From assembly GCA_015075635.1 (NCBI GenBank), contig JABTUA010000001.1, forward strand, positions 1,054,001 through 1,118,000: DNA of 64,000 bases, read 5' to 3'. The DNA is from Polyangiaceae bacterium. GTDB lineage: Bacteria > Myxococcota_A > Polyangia > Polyangiales > Polyangiaceae. Below, piece by piece: positions 25,833 to 35,295 of this stretch (position 1 is the stretch's first letter; every line of letters starts with the position of its first letter). The notes beneath the pieces were generated by a model. That model searched no databases. It saw nothing but the letters and a program-made list of their open reading frames with translations, and had not been told where the DNA came from. Position numbers and translations under genes: made by a program.

Positions 25833-27221
25833 TCACTTCACGTACACGGCGTTCGAGTAGATCCAGACGAAGTCTTTCTCCGCCAGATCCGCGTAGCTCG
25901 ACAGGTGCGGGAGCAGGTGCCGCGGCTTCATGCGCACCTCGACGCGATACGCGCCCGGCTCGCTCGGGACGTGGGCGAGATCCTCGGCCGTCTCCTTCAC
26001 CACGTCCCAGCCGCCGCTCTTCGCGCGCAAGAGACGCACGACGAAATCCGGGCGTTTGACGCTCGGGTCGAGCTCCTTCACCTTCGGGAGCTTCGCGACC
26101 AGCTCCGGCGCGTCCCCCAGCGCGACCTCGCCGCCCATCTCGGCGACGCCGGCGCCGGTCTTGGCATGGAAGTCGAAGCCCTCGGGGAACCCGAGCACCT
26201 CGAACGCGCCGTACAGGCGCCCGCTCCGGAGCGCCTCCTTGAGCTCCAGATCGGCGTAGCTGCCGCCCGCGTCGGGCTTCACGAGCAGGTGGTTCGAGAA
26301 CCAGCCCATCATGCGCCGGTAGCTGTCGATGCGCTCGCCGTCCGGCAGGATGTCCTTGAAGGTGTTCTGGTGGCAGTCGGTGCCCATGGTGGTGACGCGC
26401 TTCTTGCCGCTGGCGAGCACGGTGCCCCAGCGCTCCAAGTAGCGCTTGTCTTCGCTCACGATCGGCAGGAGCACCAGATCGGGGTAGGGGAGCAGCTCCG
26501 GCTCCTTCAGATCCGCGATCAACCCGATGGCGGCGCCGGCACCGATGATGGTGTTGGCGTGCAGGTTGAACATCTCGAAGCCGTCGAGGGGCAGCTCGCC
26601 GAGCTGCTCGACGGTCCAGTCTTCCGTGTGCTGCACCAGCACCACCGCGCCGACCTCCTTGAGCTTGGCGATGGCCTCCGCGGTCTCGGCGCCGTAGACG
26701 GCGCCCCGCTCGGCGGCTGTCGGCGCGACGTGCCGCTCGATGCCCACCGGCATGAAGCCGGACTCGGTCCCGGCCAGCACCAGCGGCGGGTTCCCATCGG
26801 GGCAAGCGAGCCGATTGGCGACCGGCGCGCCGTCGCGCTCGACGAGCACGTCGCCCTGGCTCGCGTCGAAGAGCAGGCTCTCGGGGTACTCCGTGCTGCC
26901 GAACGAGTCGTTGTGATCGGTGAGCATCACGAAGTCGTGGCGGCTGGCGCACAGGCCCGCACGGAAGTCCTTCAGGCACGGGGCGTTGACCGCCCCGGCG
27001 TCGTCCTTGGGTTGGCCGTCGCAGGCGTCGTGGCTGTGCACGCTGTGGGCGTGGATCAGGCCGCGTCGATCGACGAAGCCGCGGGCGCTCGGCTCGCGCG
27101 GCGTGGTGAAGATCGTGCCTGGGGACCAGCCGCCCGAGGGCTGCGTCTCGGCGTCGTCGTCCGAAGAGCAAGCGAAGAACGCTGCTCCGAGGAGCAGGAG
27201 ACCGGCGAAGCCCGCGCGCAT
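25833..27221 (-). CDS. Exported PHP-domain phosphoesterase-like lipoprotein
   Basis: A 462-residue lipoprotein (lipobox FFAC). The PHP metal-binding pattern begins with GLIHAHSVHSHDAC (HxH plus a later His). HDFVMLTDHNDSF, VLVQHTEDW and TTMGTDCHQN follow, all positions where PHP enzymes place metal-binding His/Asp/Cys. PHP domains are usually phosphoesterases in nucleotide or histidine metabolism and lack export signals. Here the signal and Cys lipobox place it outside the cytoplasm, so a phosphate-scavenging or surface role is possible. It lies seven bases downstream of the polysaccharide deacetylase gene and may be co-transcribed with it. Confidence 0.7.
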   Translation of the reverse strand: MRAGFAGLLLLGAAFFACSSDDDAETQPSGGWSPGTIFTTPREPSARGFVDRRGLIHAHSVHSHDACDGQPKDDAGAVNAPCLKDFRAGLCASRHDFVMLTDHNDSFGSTEYPESLLFDASQGDVLVERDGAPVANRLACPDGNPPLVLAGTESGFMPVGIERHVAPTAAERGAVYGAETAEAIAKLKEVGAVVLVQHTEDWTVEQLGELPLDGFEMFNLHANTIIGAGAAIGLIADLKEPELLPYPDLVLLPIVSEDKRYLERWGTVLASGKKRVTTMGTDCHQNTFKDILPDGERIDSYRRMMGWFSNHLLVKPDAGGSYADLELKEALRSGRLYGAFEVLGFPEGFDFHAKTGAGVAEMGGEVALGDAPELVAKLPKVKELDPSVKRPDFVVRLLRAKSGGWDVVKETAEDLAHVPSEPGAYRVEVRMKPRHLLPHLSSYADLAEKDFVWIYSNAVYVK

Positions 27222-27228
27222 GCAGGCG

Positions 27229-28422
27229 CTATTGTGGCAGGCAGGCCTGGGCTGTCGAGGGCGTTGCGGTGGACGAGCCGATGAAGCGGTCCGCGCTGGC
27301 GGCGGAAGTCCCGGAGATCTTGCTGCAGTTGCCGTTCAGGGCGTCGGACTTCGAGACGCAGCTGCCGCTCGCGCCGCCGTCGAGGCTGGTGCAGAAGGTC
27401 GGCGCCTTGCCGCTCTTGTCCGGGCAGAAGCCCTGGCAGGCCAGCGTGCAGAAGCCCGTCTCGCCGCCGCCGCTCGGGGTGAACAGGTGGCAGGAGCCGT
27501 TCTTGCCGGCGTCGCTGAAGCCGCAGTCCGCGTCGCTCTTGCACGGGTCGCCGATGAAGGGCGTGGGCGCGGGGGTCTGGCCGTTCAAGAGCGGGAAGGT
27601 GGCCGTGTCGTCCAGGTTCACGAAGCTGAAGCCGCCGTCCACGAGCTTCTGGATGATCTCGCCGATGTGCGAGGCCGTGTTCTGGTGGATGTCGTGGAAC
27701 AAGAGGATGCCGCCGTTCTTGCTCTTCACCTGGCTCATCGTGTAGCCGACCATGTCGCTGCGGAAGCCGTCCGGGACGTAGCGGAAAGTGGACGGCGAGC
27801 AGTAACCGGAAGAGGAGGCGGCGTAGCACCAGTCCGCCGAGTCGATGTGCCAGCCGGTCACGGCGTAGCCGAGGCCCTCCACGAAATCGACGGCGCCGCA
27901 GTTCGCCGAGCCGAACGGGAAGCGGAAGTAGCGCGGCGTCACGCCTGCTCCGAGGATGACCTCGTGGGTCTTCGTGACCTCCTCCTGCATCTTCGCGCTG
28001 GAGACGGTCTTCAAGTTCAGGTGGCCCTGGGAGTGGTTGGCCAGGATGTGGCCCTCGTTCTTGATGCGCGCGAGCACGGCGCGCGCGGCGTCGTTGGTCA
28101 CGCGCTTGCCGTTGATGAAGAACGTGGCCTTGACCCCGTACTGCTTCAGGATGTCGAGCACCTGGGGCGTCGTCTCCGGGTTCGGGCCGTCGTCGAAGGT
28201 CAGCGCGACGCGCTTCGCGAAGCCGTTCTTGTCGGGTACCACCACGCCCGAGCAGCCGCTCGAGTCGGCCTTGCCCATCTCGTTCTGCTCGTAGGCGTCC
28301 TCCCAGGCGGCGATGTCGTTCGCCCCCGGGGTCTCGTCGTGGTCGTCGCTGGCGCTGCAGCCGCTCTGCAGGAGGACCGGAAGGAGGGCGAGCGAGGCCG
28401 AACAGAGAGCGGTGCGGCGCAT
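27229..28422 (-). CDS. Polysaccharide deacetylase (NodB) lipoprotein with Cys-rich C-terminus
   Basis: A 397-residue lipoprotein (lipobox QSGC). The NodB domain (about 68-265) has motif 1 ALTFDDGPNPET, motif 2 NHSQGHLN, motif 3 RFPFGSAN and the later His in LLFHDIHQNT. The metal site is therefore complete, and deacetylation of a cell-wall or capsular sugar is expected. Residues about 285-395 form a Cys-rich module with about ten cysteines (CKSDADCGF, CTLACQGFCP) like that of other lipoproteins here. That module may anchor or localise the enzyme on the surface. Confidence 0.82.
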   Translation of the reverse strand: MRRTALCSASLALLPVLLQSGCSASDDHDETPGANDIAAWEDAYEQNEMGKADSSGCSGVVVPDKNGFAKRVALTFDDGPNPETTPQVLDILKQYGVKATFFINGKRVTNDAARAVLARIKNEGHILANHSQGHLNLKTVSSAKMQEEVTKTHEVILGAGVTPRYFRFPFGSANCGAVDFVEGLGYAVTGWHIDSADWCYAASSSGYCSPSTFRYVPDGFRSDMVGYTMSQVKSKNGGILLFHDIHQNTASHIGEIIQKLVDGGFSFVNLDDTATFPLLNGQTPAPTPFIGDPCKSDADCGFSDAGKNGSCHLFTPSGGGETGFCTLACQGFCPDKSGKAPTFCTSLDGGASGSCVSKSDALNGNCSKISGTSAASADRFIGSSTATPSTAQACLPQ

Positions 28423-28508
28423 GGTGCCCCCAAGGATTCAAGAGCACCCGGCGGCTGTCAACGCCGGCTGCGTGGGCGCACGTGCGCGACCTGCGCTGGC
28501 TCAGGGAG

Positions 28509-29462
28509 TCAGAGCGCGTTCGCGCAACAGCGGACGCCGGTCTGGGGACCGAAGTAGTACTCGTCGTGACCGGTCGTGGCGGCACCGCAGTTGTTGCGCC
28601 CCGCCAACCACCAGCCGCCGCGGAGCGAGGAGCGCCAGGGCTTCTGCATCCCGTCCCGCATCGTCCACTCGTCCACGTTGCCGACCATGTTGCGCACGCC
28701 GAACGGGCTCACGCAGGCTGGACGATCGCCGGGGCGCACGCGCTTGTCGCGGAGCTTGCCCCGGTACTCCAGGTCGCCGAGGTCGTGGTTGCAGAGCTTG
28801 GCGTTGCGGGTGAAGCCGTAGGGGTAGGGCCAGAGCGCCTCGCCCTCGCACGCGAACTGCCACTCGGACTCGAAGCACAGGCGCTTGCCCTGGCTCTCGC
28901 AGAGGTCCTTCGCCATCGTCCAGGACTGATCGACCAGGGGCTTGTCGGCGCCGGGCGGCACGTATTCGTCTCGGTCGATGCAGAAGCGGCGGTGCTGGCG
29001 CGACGCGAGGCACTGCGGGCTCTTGTCGAACTCCGCGCAGCGGTGGTGGCTCAGGAAGCCGCCGGGAACGCCGTCGTCGAGGTAGCGCAGGCAGCGCTGC
29101 CGCACGTCCGGGCAATACTCCCCATCGACGAGCAGCATGTCCGGCGGGCACGCCGGCGGTGGCGGTGGCGGAGCGGCGTCGGCCGCAACCGTCATCGGCG
29201 TCGGCGCGGCGTCCGCGCGGTAACGCATCCACCACGGCTCGGGCTCCGTGCCGGCGGTGAAGCACATGTCGGCGCCGGACTTGGCCGGCTCCGCCGCTCC
29301 GCTCGCCCGAGTCACCGGCTCGAAGCGACACTCGCGCAGCGGCGTTGGGGCGGGGGGCAGCTCGACGGGAAAGAGCGGGGTCGGTCGCGTGGCGGGACGC
29401 ACGTCCTCGCACCCGGCACCGAGCAGAACGAACAACGCGGTGGCGAGATCCCTCGAGCTCAC
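28509..29462 (-). CDS. SUMF1/formylglycine-generating-enzyme-like lipoprotein
   Basis: About 317 residues from the GTG at 29462, which overlaps the previous gene's stop (GTGA). The signal is LATALFVLLGAGC. After a Pro/Ala-rich linker comes the FGE-sulfatase fold: FCIDRDEYVPP, WTMAKDLCESQGKRLCFESEWQFACEG, SPFGVRNMVGNVDEWT and SLRGGWW ending in GVRCCANAL. Such proteins often lack the copper-binding cysteine pair and act as binding proteins; the catalytic status here is unclear. Eukaryote-like signalling bacteria carry many copies. The partner gene is the small lipoprotein just upstream. Confidence 0.7.
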   Translation of the reverse strand: MSSRDLATALFVLLGAGCEDVRPATRPTPLFPVELPPAPTPLRECRFEPVTRASGAAEPAKSGADMCFTAGTEPEPWWMRYRADAAPTPMTVAADAAPPPPPPACPPDMLLVDGEYCPDVRQRCLRYLDDGVPGGFLSHHRCAEFDKSPQCLASRQHRRFCIDRDEYVPPGADKPLVDQSWTMAKDLCESQGKRLCFESEWQFACEGEALWPYPYGFTRNAKLCNHDLGDLEYRGKLRDKRVRPGDRPACVSPFGVRNMVGNVDEWTMRDGMQKPWRSSLRGGWWLAGRNNCGAATTGHDEYYFGPQTGVRCCANAL

Positions 29463-29860
29463 CGGCAAGCCGCTTCGGCCTCGCTGAAGCGCTTCTGAGC
29501 GGAGTCCAGGAGGCCCTTGAACCCGACGTATTTGTCCTTGTCGAAGTAGCCGTTGAACTCCTTGACCGCGCGATCGCGCGCCCGGGTCCCGGTGGTCCAG
29601 GAGATCTTCTTGAAGGCGAACGACTCGAACACGAGCTGCGCTTGCTGCTCGATCGCAGTGAAGGCGTCGAGGTGCGTGGTCTTCTGGGTCGCGTTCATCT
29701 CCTCGTAGCCCGCCACCCCCTGGAACTTGAAGCGCCCCGCCTCGTTTCGGACCTTCTCCCACTCGGTCGCGGTGGCGAGCCGGGCCTTCTCACAGCGCTC
29801 TTCGTCCTGGCAGGCGCCGAGGAGCAGGGCGAAGGCGAGGAGCGCGGCTCGGTGCTTCAC
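29459..29860 (-). CDS. Hypothetical lipoprotein
   Basis: About 133 residues from a GTG at 29860, chosen because it gives MKHRAALLAFALLLGAC, a typical lipoprotein signal; the frame extends upstream to 29926 with less signal-like sequence. The mature part is helical and charged (WEKVRNEAGRFKFQGVAGYEEM) and ends EAACR. Its stop overlaps the SUMF1-like start by four bases, which indicates co-translation. I do not recognise the family; a partner of the SUMF1-like lipoprotein is likely. Confidence 0.55.
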   Translation of the reverse strand: MKHRAALLAFALLLGACQDEERCEKARLATATEWEKVRNEAGRFKFQGVAGYEEMNATQKTTHLDAFTAIEQQAQLVFESFAFKKISWTTGTRARDRAVKEFNGYFDKDKYVGFKGLLDSAQKRFSEAEAACR

Positions 29861-29922
29861 GATTGCCACGAAGCCTACACGCTGGGCCCATTTCGGCCCA
29901 AAACGCCGCGAGCGGCGGGGGC

Positions 29923-30453
29923 TCAACCGCCCCAGGGTGGCGCGCCACGCGACGGGCGCGGGGGGATGTTGGCCACCAGCCTCGGGAACTGGTCCATGAC
30001 GAAGCGTGCCACGTTGCGCAGCGAGATCAGGTGGATGGGCTCGCCGCGGTCGTTGACCACGGGCACGTGGCGGTAGCCGCCGACCTGCATCTGGTTCAGC
30101 ACGAACTTCAGCGCGTCGTCGAGCTCGAGCGCGTCCGGGTTGGGAGTCATCAGCTCCGTCACCGGGCGCCGGCGCCAGCTCTCGCCGTCCAGGCCGACCT
30201 TCATCAGGAGGTCGCGCTCGGTCACGATGCCGGCGAGCTTGCCCTGGTCGGTGACCAACACGGCCCCCAAGCGGCGCTCCCGCATCAGCGCCACCGCGCG
30301 CTCCACCGTCGCCCCGATGTCCACGCTGGCGGCGGGATGGCGGCAGAGCACGCTGAGCGGCTGCTCGAATACCTCCGGGTCCAGCTCGGCGCGCTCACGC
30401 GCCCGCTCGGACATGATCTCGAGCTCGTCGTCCAGGTGCTCCCCTTCCATCAA
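29923..30453 (-). CDS. Tandem CBS-domain protein
   Basis: A 176-residue cytoplasmic protein with two CBS domains, at about 45-95 (VERAVALMRERRLGAVLVTDQGKLAGIVTERDLL, read in shorter blocks) and 110-165 (ALKFVLNQMQVGGYRHVPVVND). CBS pairs bind adenosine nucleotides and commonly report energy state. There is no attached enzyme domain, so it should act on a partner. The start and the divergent cyclophilin gene are separated by 46 bp. A second CBS protein lies at 42653-43433. Confidence 0.85.
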   Translation of the reverse strand: MMEGEHLDDELEIMSERARERAELDPEVFEQPLSVLCRHPAASVDIGATVERAVALMRERRLGAVLVTDQGKLAGIVTERDLLMKVGLDGESWRRRPVTELMTPNPDALELDDALKFVLNQMQVGGYRHVPVVNDRGEPIHLISLRNVARFVMDQFPRLVANIPPRPSRGAPPWGG

Positions 30454-30499
30454 ACAAGCCTAGCTCCGCACCCGGGTATCGTCTAGGTTCCCCCCCACC

Positions 30500-31012
30500 A
30501 TGGCGAACCCCACTGCAGTTCTCGAGACCAGCCTGGGCGACATCACGGTGGAGCTCTTCACCGATCAGATGCCCATTACCGCCGGCAACTTCGTCAAGCT
30601 CGCCAAGAGCGGCTTCTACGACGGCTTGCACTTCCACCGCGTGATCAACGGCTTCATGCTGCAGTTCGGCTGCCCGCACAGCAAGGACCCGTCGAGCCCG
30701 CGGGCCGGCACCGGCGACGGTCCGGACGGCACGATCAAGGACGAGCACACCGCCAAGCTCTCGAACGAGCCGGGCACCTTGTCGATGGCCAACACCGGCC
30801 GGCCGAACTCGGGCAGCTGCCAGTTCTTCATCAACACCGTGCACAACTCGTATCTCGACTGGTTCACCCCCGGCGCGTCGAAGCACCCGGTGTTCGGCAA
30901 GGTCATCGCCGGCATGGACGTGGTGAAGAAGATCGAGACCACGAAGACCGACGCGGGCGATCGCCCGGTCACGCCGGTGAAGATGAACCGCGTGCGCGTG
31001 ATCGAGAACTGA
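30500..31012 (+). CDS. Peptidyl-prolyl cis-trans isomerase, cyclophilin type
   Basis: A 170-residue cytoplasmic cyclophilin. It has the canonical [21 protein letters not shown] segment (here [15 protein letters not shown]), [21 protein letters not shown] and [18 protein letters not shown]. The catalytic Arg, the Gln of QFFI and the Phe residues are present. No signal peptide is seen, so the cytoplasm is its site. It is a single gene with a short upstream region shared with the CBS gene. Confidence 0.93.
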   Translation: MANPTAVLETSLGDITVELFTDQMPITAGNFVKLAKSGFYDGLHFHRVINGFMLQFGCPHSKDPSSPRAGTGDGPDGTIKDEHTAKLSNEPGTLSMANTGRPNSGSCQFFINTVHNSYLDWFTPGASKHPVFGKVIAGMDVVKKIETTKTDAGDRPVTPVKMNRVRVIEN

Positions 31013-31022
31013 GCCCTCTCGG

Positions 31023-31817
31023 TCAGTCGAGCGTGACGTCGAAGCGGTTGCCACCGAACTGCTCCACCGGCTCGTAGAGCGGCGGCGCGATGTCGTAGGT
31101 CCCCTCCGCGTAGCCGGCGCCCGGCAGATCCGACCAGCGGAAGGCGTGGTCGAGGTTCACGCGGATCGCGAGCGTGCCCGTCTGGCCCGCCGCTACCGTG
31201 AGGTCGACGGGGAAGTAGACCGCCCATTCGCCGTCTTCGACGACCGCCTCGGCGCCGGCGGTGGTCGAGTGCTCCGGGATGGGCGTCGTCCCGGTGTAGT
31301 CGTGGGACAGGCCGCCGGCGGTGAAGGTCTGCGCGTAGTGACCGCTCGGGAGCTCCTTGCCGTCCACCAGCGCACCGTCGCTGGTGACCGTGAGCCCGTG
31401 CAGGGTGCCTGCGGTAGCGCTGCCGCCCTCGTGCAGGGTCGCGGCGATGTCGAAGCGCGACCAGTCCTGGACCAGGCGAGCCTTGGTGTAGTGCCCGGCG
31501 CGCACGGCCGCGGGCGCGACCACGGCGAGCTCGGACTTCGCGCCGTCGGCGTAGCTCACCGCGGCGTTGGCGGGCTTCGCGTCGAAGAGCACCCACTGCC
31601 CGCCGGCGTCGTCGAGCAGCGTCAGGCTGCGCACGCCAGCGGTGACGTTCTTCGCGGTCTGGCCCGAGTGGCCGTCGGCGTGGGGAAAGGCCGCTTCGGA
31701 GCCGCCGATCGTCACGCGCAGATCCGTGGTCGCGCTGTTCCCCGAGGACTCGTCGCTGCCACCGCACGCCGTGGAAAGGAGGCCGAGGTACAGGGCGATG
31801 GGAAGGAGCTTCTGCAT
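31023..31817 (-). CDS. Hypothetical beta-rich lipoprotein
   Basis: 264 residues from the ATG at 31817 (MQKLLPIALYLGLLSTAC, a clear lipoprotein signal; the longer frame to 31856 adds a basic extension). The mature protein has repeated beta-strand text, such as DLRVTIGG, GVRSLTLLDD and GTLAIRVNLDH, consistent with an immunoglobulin-like or surface beta sandwich. I do not recognise a named family. It is convergent with the cyclophilin gene, 10 bp from its stop. Confidence 0.55.
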   Translation of the reverse strand: MQKLLPIALYLGLLSTACGGSDESSGNSATTDLRVTIGGSEAAFPHADGHSGQTAKNVTAGVRSLTLLDDAGGQWVLFDAKPANAAVSYADGAKSELAVVAPAAVRAGHYTKARLVQDWSRFDIAATLHEGGSATAGTLHGLTVTSDGALVDGKELPSGHYAQTFTAGGLSHDYTGTTPIPEHSTTAGAEAVVEDGEWAVYFPVDLTVAAGQTGTLAIRVNLDHAFRWSDLPGAGYAEGTYDIAPPLYEPVEQFGGNRFDVTLD

Positions 31818-31917
31818 GGTCCGCGCTGCTTTGCAACGTGCGTGCCGCGCGCGCAAGGGCTGCTTCCTCGGTCTCGCTCCGAGCGGCGTGAAGCCGCGTT
31901 CACGCGCGGGTCGAGAA

Positions 31918-32853
31918 CTACGGCGCGTAGGACTCGACCACGTTGGTCATACCGCCCTCCGGCAGCTCGCCCCCGATGACGTAGACCCGGCCCCCTGCCG
32001 CGACGACCGCGGGCCCGAGGCGCGGCGTGCCGAGGGCCGGAGCGCTCGACCAGCTCGTGCCGTCGAAGGCGTCCACGGTTCCCGCCGCGTCGCCGCCGGC
32101 GACGTAGGCCTTGCCGTCGAGCACCGCGGCGCCGGCGCCGGCGCGGGGCGTGGGGAAGTCCGGGCCGCCGGTCCAGACGTCGCCCTGGGGCTCGTAGACG
32201 TCCACCTTGTTCGTCACGCCGCCGCTCTCGGTGGAGCCGGCGACTGCGTACACCCAGCCCGTGAGCACGAAGCCCGCGAAGCGCACCCTCGGGTTCAAAA
32301 TGGCCGACTTCACCGCCCAGCTGTTGGTGCTGGGGGCGAACACCACCGTGTCGCCGAGCAGCTTCGAGTCGTCGGTGCCGCCGACCACGTAGACCTGGCC
32401 GTCGAAACTGGTGGCGTACCCGCCGGCGCGGTTCAGGAGCAGCGACGACTTCTTCTGCCAGGCGCTGCCGCCGGCCGGCAGCACGTAGGTGGAGTCGGTC
32501 GCCGTCGCGCCGATCTCGCTGAAGCCGCCCACTACGTAGAGGTCACCGGCGACGCTCGTGACGGCGGCGAGCTCGCGCGCCTCCGGCAGGTCGGGTCCCG
32601 CCACCCAGCTGTCCGCCGCGGGGTCGTAGCTCCACACCTTGTTGCTCACGCTGCCGGCGATACCGCCGACCACCCAGATCTTCCCGTCGGCCTCGGCGGC
32701 CGAGAGGTACGAGGCCGCCTCCGGCAGCGGGGCGTCCATGCGCCAGGGACCCGACGCGCCGCCGCCGCCGCCCGTCCCGCCGCCGTCGTCTTTTTCGCTC
32801 GAGCCGCAACCGAGACACAGGACGCCGGCGACGAAGACCCACGTGAAGCGCAT
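31918..32853 (-). CDS. Kelch-repeat lipoprotein
   Basis: 311 residues from the ATG at 32853 ([16 protein letters not shown]). A short Gly-rich linker is followed by about six Kelch blades recognised by repeated GG turns: [46 protein letters not shown] and VYVIGGELP. Six blades would close into a beta propeller, so it should be an exported binding or scaffold protein. No enzyme motif is present. It is divergent from asnS (83-bp gap). Confidence 0.85.
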   Translation of the reverse strand: MRFTWVFVAGVLCLGCGSSEKDDGGGTGGGGGASGPWRMDAPLPEAASYLSAAEADGKIWVVGGIAGSVSNKVWSYDPAADSWVAGPDLPEARELAAVTSVAGDLYVVGGFSEIGATATDSTYVLPAGGSAWQKKSSLLLNRAGGYATSFDGQVYVVGGTDDSKLLGDTVVFAPSTNSWAVKSAILNPRVRFAGFVLTGWVYAVAGSTESGGVTNKVDVYEPQGDVWTGGPDFPTPRAGAGAAVLDGKAYVAGGDAAGTVDAFDGTSWSSAPALGTPRLGPAVVAAGGRVYVIGGELPEGGMTNVVESYAP

Positions 32854-32936
32854 GGTGCGCGCAAGATACCGCGCCCCGCTGGCCGAAACACGCCGATTCG
32901 GTATCATCCGCGCCCCTCCTCGAAGGAACCACGACG

Positions 32937-34337
<1,401 letters not shown>

Positions 34338-34382
34338 GCGCCCGCGGTGACGCCGTGCGGGTTGTGCGCTAAGCGCCGATGC

Positions 34383-35282
34383 GTGGCCCGCTTCACCTCG
34401 CTCCTAGTGCTCGCCGCAGGCTTGGCGGCCGTCCCGGCCTTCGCGCAGCCCGAGCCCGATCCGCCGGCGCCCGCCCCCGCGCCGGCCCCCGCACCCGCCC
34501 CCGCGCCCGCGCCCGCACCCGCCCCCGCCCCCGCCCCGCCCCGCCCCGCCCCGCACCCGCCCCGCGCCCGGCGCGGAAGAGCCGCCCTGCCCGGCCGGGA
34601 CCCCAACCTGCCGCCGCTCGACTACTCGGCTCCGCCGCCGCCGCCACCGGAGAAGCCGGACCGCGGCTTCGAGATGCCGCCCTTCTCCGTGCGCGTGGAT
34701 CCGTTCAACTGGTTGCTGGAGGGCCGGCTCGGGCTCGAGCTCGAGGTGGGGCTCTTGGACTTCCTCTCGATCGAGGTCGTGCCGGTGTTCGTGGCCAACG
34801 ACCGGCCGCCGACGCTCAACTTCCGCGGCGCCGCGGACGTCTACCAGGCGTCGAACGGGCTCGGTCCGATCAGCGGCGCGACGGTGGACGTGGGCCTGTG
34901 GCTCGATGGCAAAGCGCTGCGCGGCTACGTGATCCGGCTCGGCATGACCAACTACGGCTACGAATACTCCACCAAGGACAACGCCGGGCCCATCGACAGC
35001 GTCGAGGTCACCGAGCGCGAGGTCTTCTTCATGTTCGGCTCGGCCTCGCGCTGGGGCGCCTTCACGATTTCCGGCGGCATCGGCCTGGGCCTGCACCTGA
35101 AGAAGCAGCAGCGCTGCTTCCCGGAAGGTGCCACGTCGGTGGCTCAGGCCACCACGAGCGGCTGCGACGACCAACTGCTGCTGTCCCGCACCCGCGACGT
35201 GTCCGACCTGGTGGATCTGAACGGCCCGATCTTCCCTGCGGACCTGTTCGGGCGCTTCTCGCTGGGCGTCTCGTTCGACTGA
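34383..35282 (+). CDS. Proline/alanine-rich outer-membrane beta-barrel protein
   Basis: About 299 residues from the GTG at 34383, which opens a signal peptide (VARFTSLLVLAAGLAAVPAFAQ, read as two blocks). A Pro-Ala repeat (residues about 25-62) forms an extended stalk. The rest is a predicted beta barrel with alternating hydrophobic strands and a terminal FSLGVSFD, the aromatic-ended C-terminus expected of proteins inserted by the BAM machinery. Two Cys (CFPEG, GCDDQ) are in a loop. I do not recognise a specific family. The repeat DNA is simple CCCGCG-type sequence. Confidence 0.6.
   Translation: MARFTSLLVLAAGLAAVPAFAQPEPDPPAPAPAPAPAPAPAPAPAPAPAPAPPRPAPHPPRARRGRAALPGRDPNLPPLDYSAPPPPPPEKPDRGFEMPPFSVRVDPFNWLLEGRLGLELEVGLLDFLSIEVVPVFVANDRPPTLNFRGAADVYQASNGLGPISGATVDVGLWLDGKALRGYVIRLGMTNYGYEYSTKDNAGPIDSVEVTEREVFFMFGSASRWGAFTISGGIGLGLHLKKQQRCFPEGATSVAQATTSGCDDQLLLSRTRDVSDLVDLNGPIFPADLFGRFSLGVSFD
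34461..34563 (+). repeat. (PA)n-coding low-complexity repeat
   Basis: About 100 bp of nearly pure C/G with a GCCCCC/GCGCCC unit, read as alternating Pro-Ala in the preceding gene's frame. It is probably length-variable by slippage and would be difficult to sequence accurately. It is the least complex stretch in the window. Confidence 0.75.
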
Positions 35283-35295
35283 CGGGATCGACCGC

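Noticed and set aside
25905..27284. 459-residue plus-strand frame
   Set aside because: Antisense to the PHP lipoprotein gene, which has a signal and metal motifs.
28448..28467. CCGGCG/CGCCGG hairpin after the SUMF1-like gene
   Set aside because: A 6-bp GC stem without a T run is common by chance in this base composition; not annotated as a terminator.
34461..34563. Possible CRISPR or satellite repeat
   Set aside because: It is a simple Pro-Ala coding repeat without spacers; no CRISPR array or Cas gene occurs in the window.
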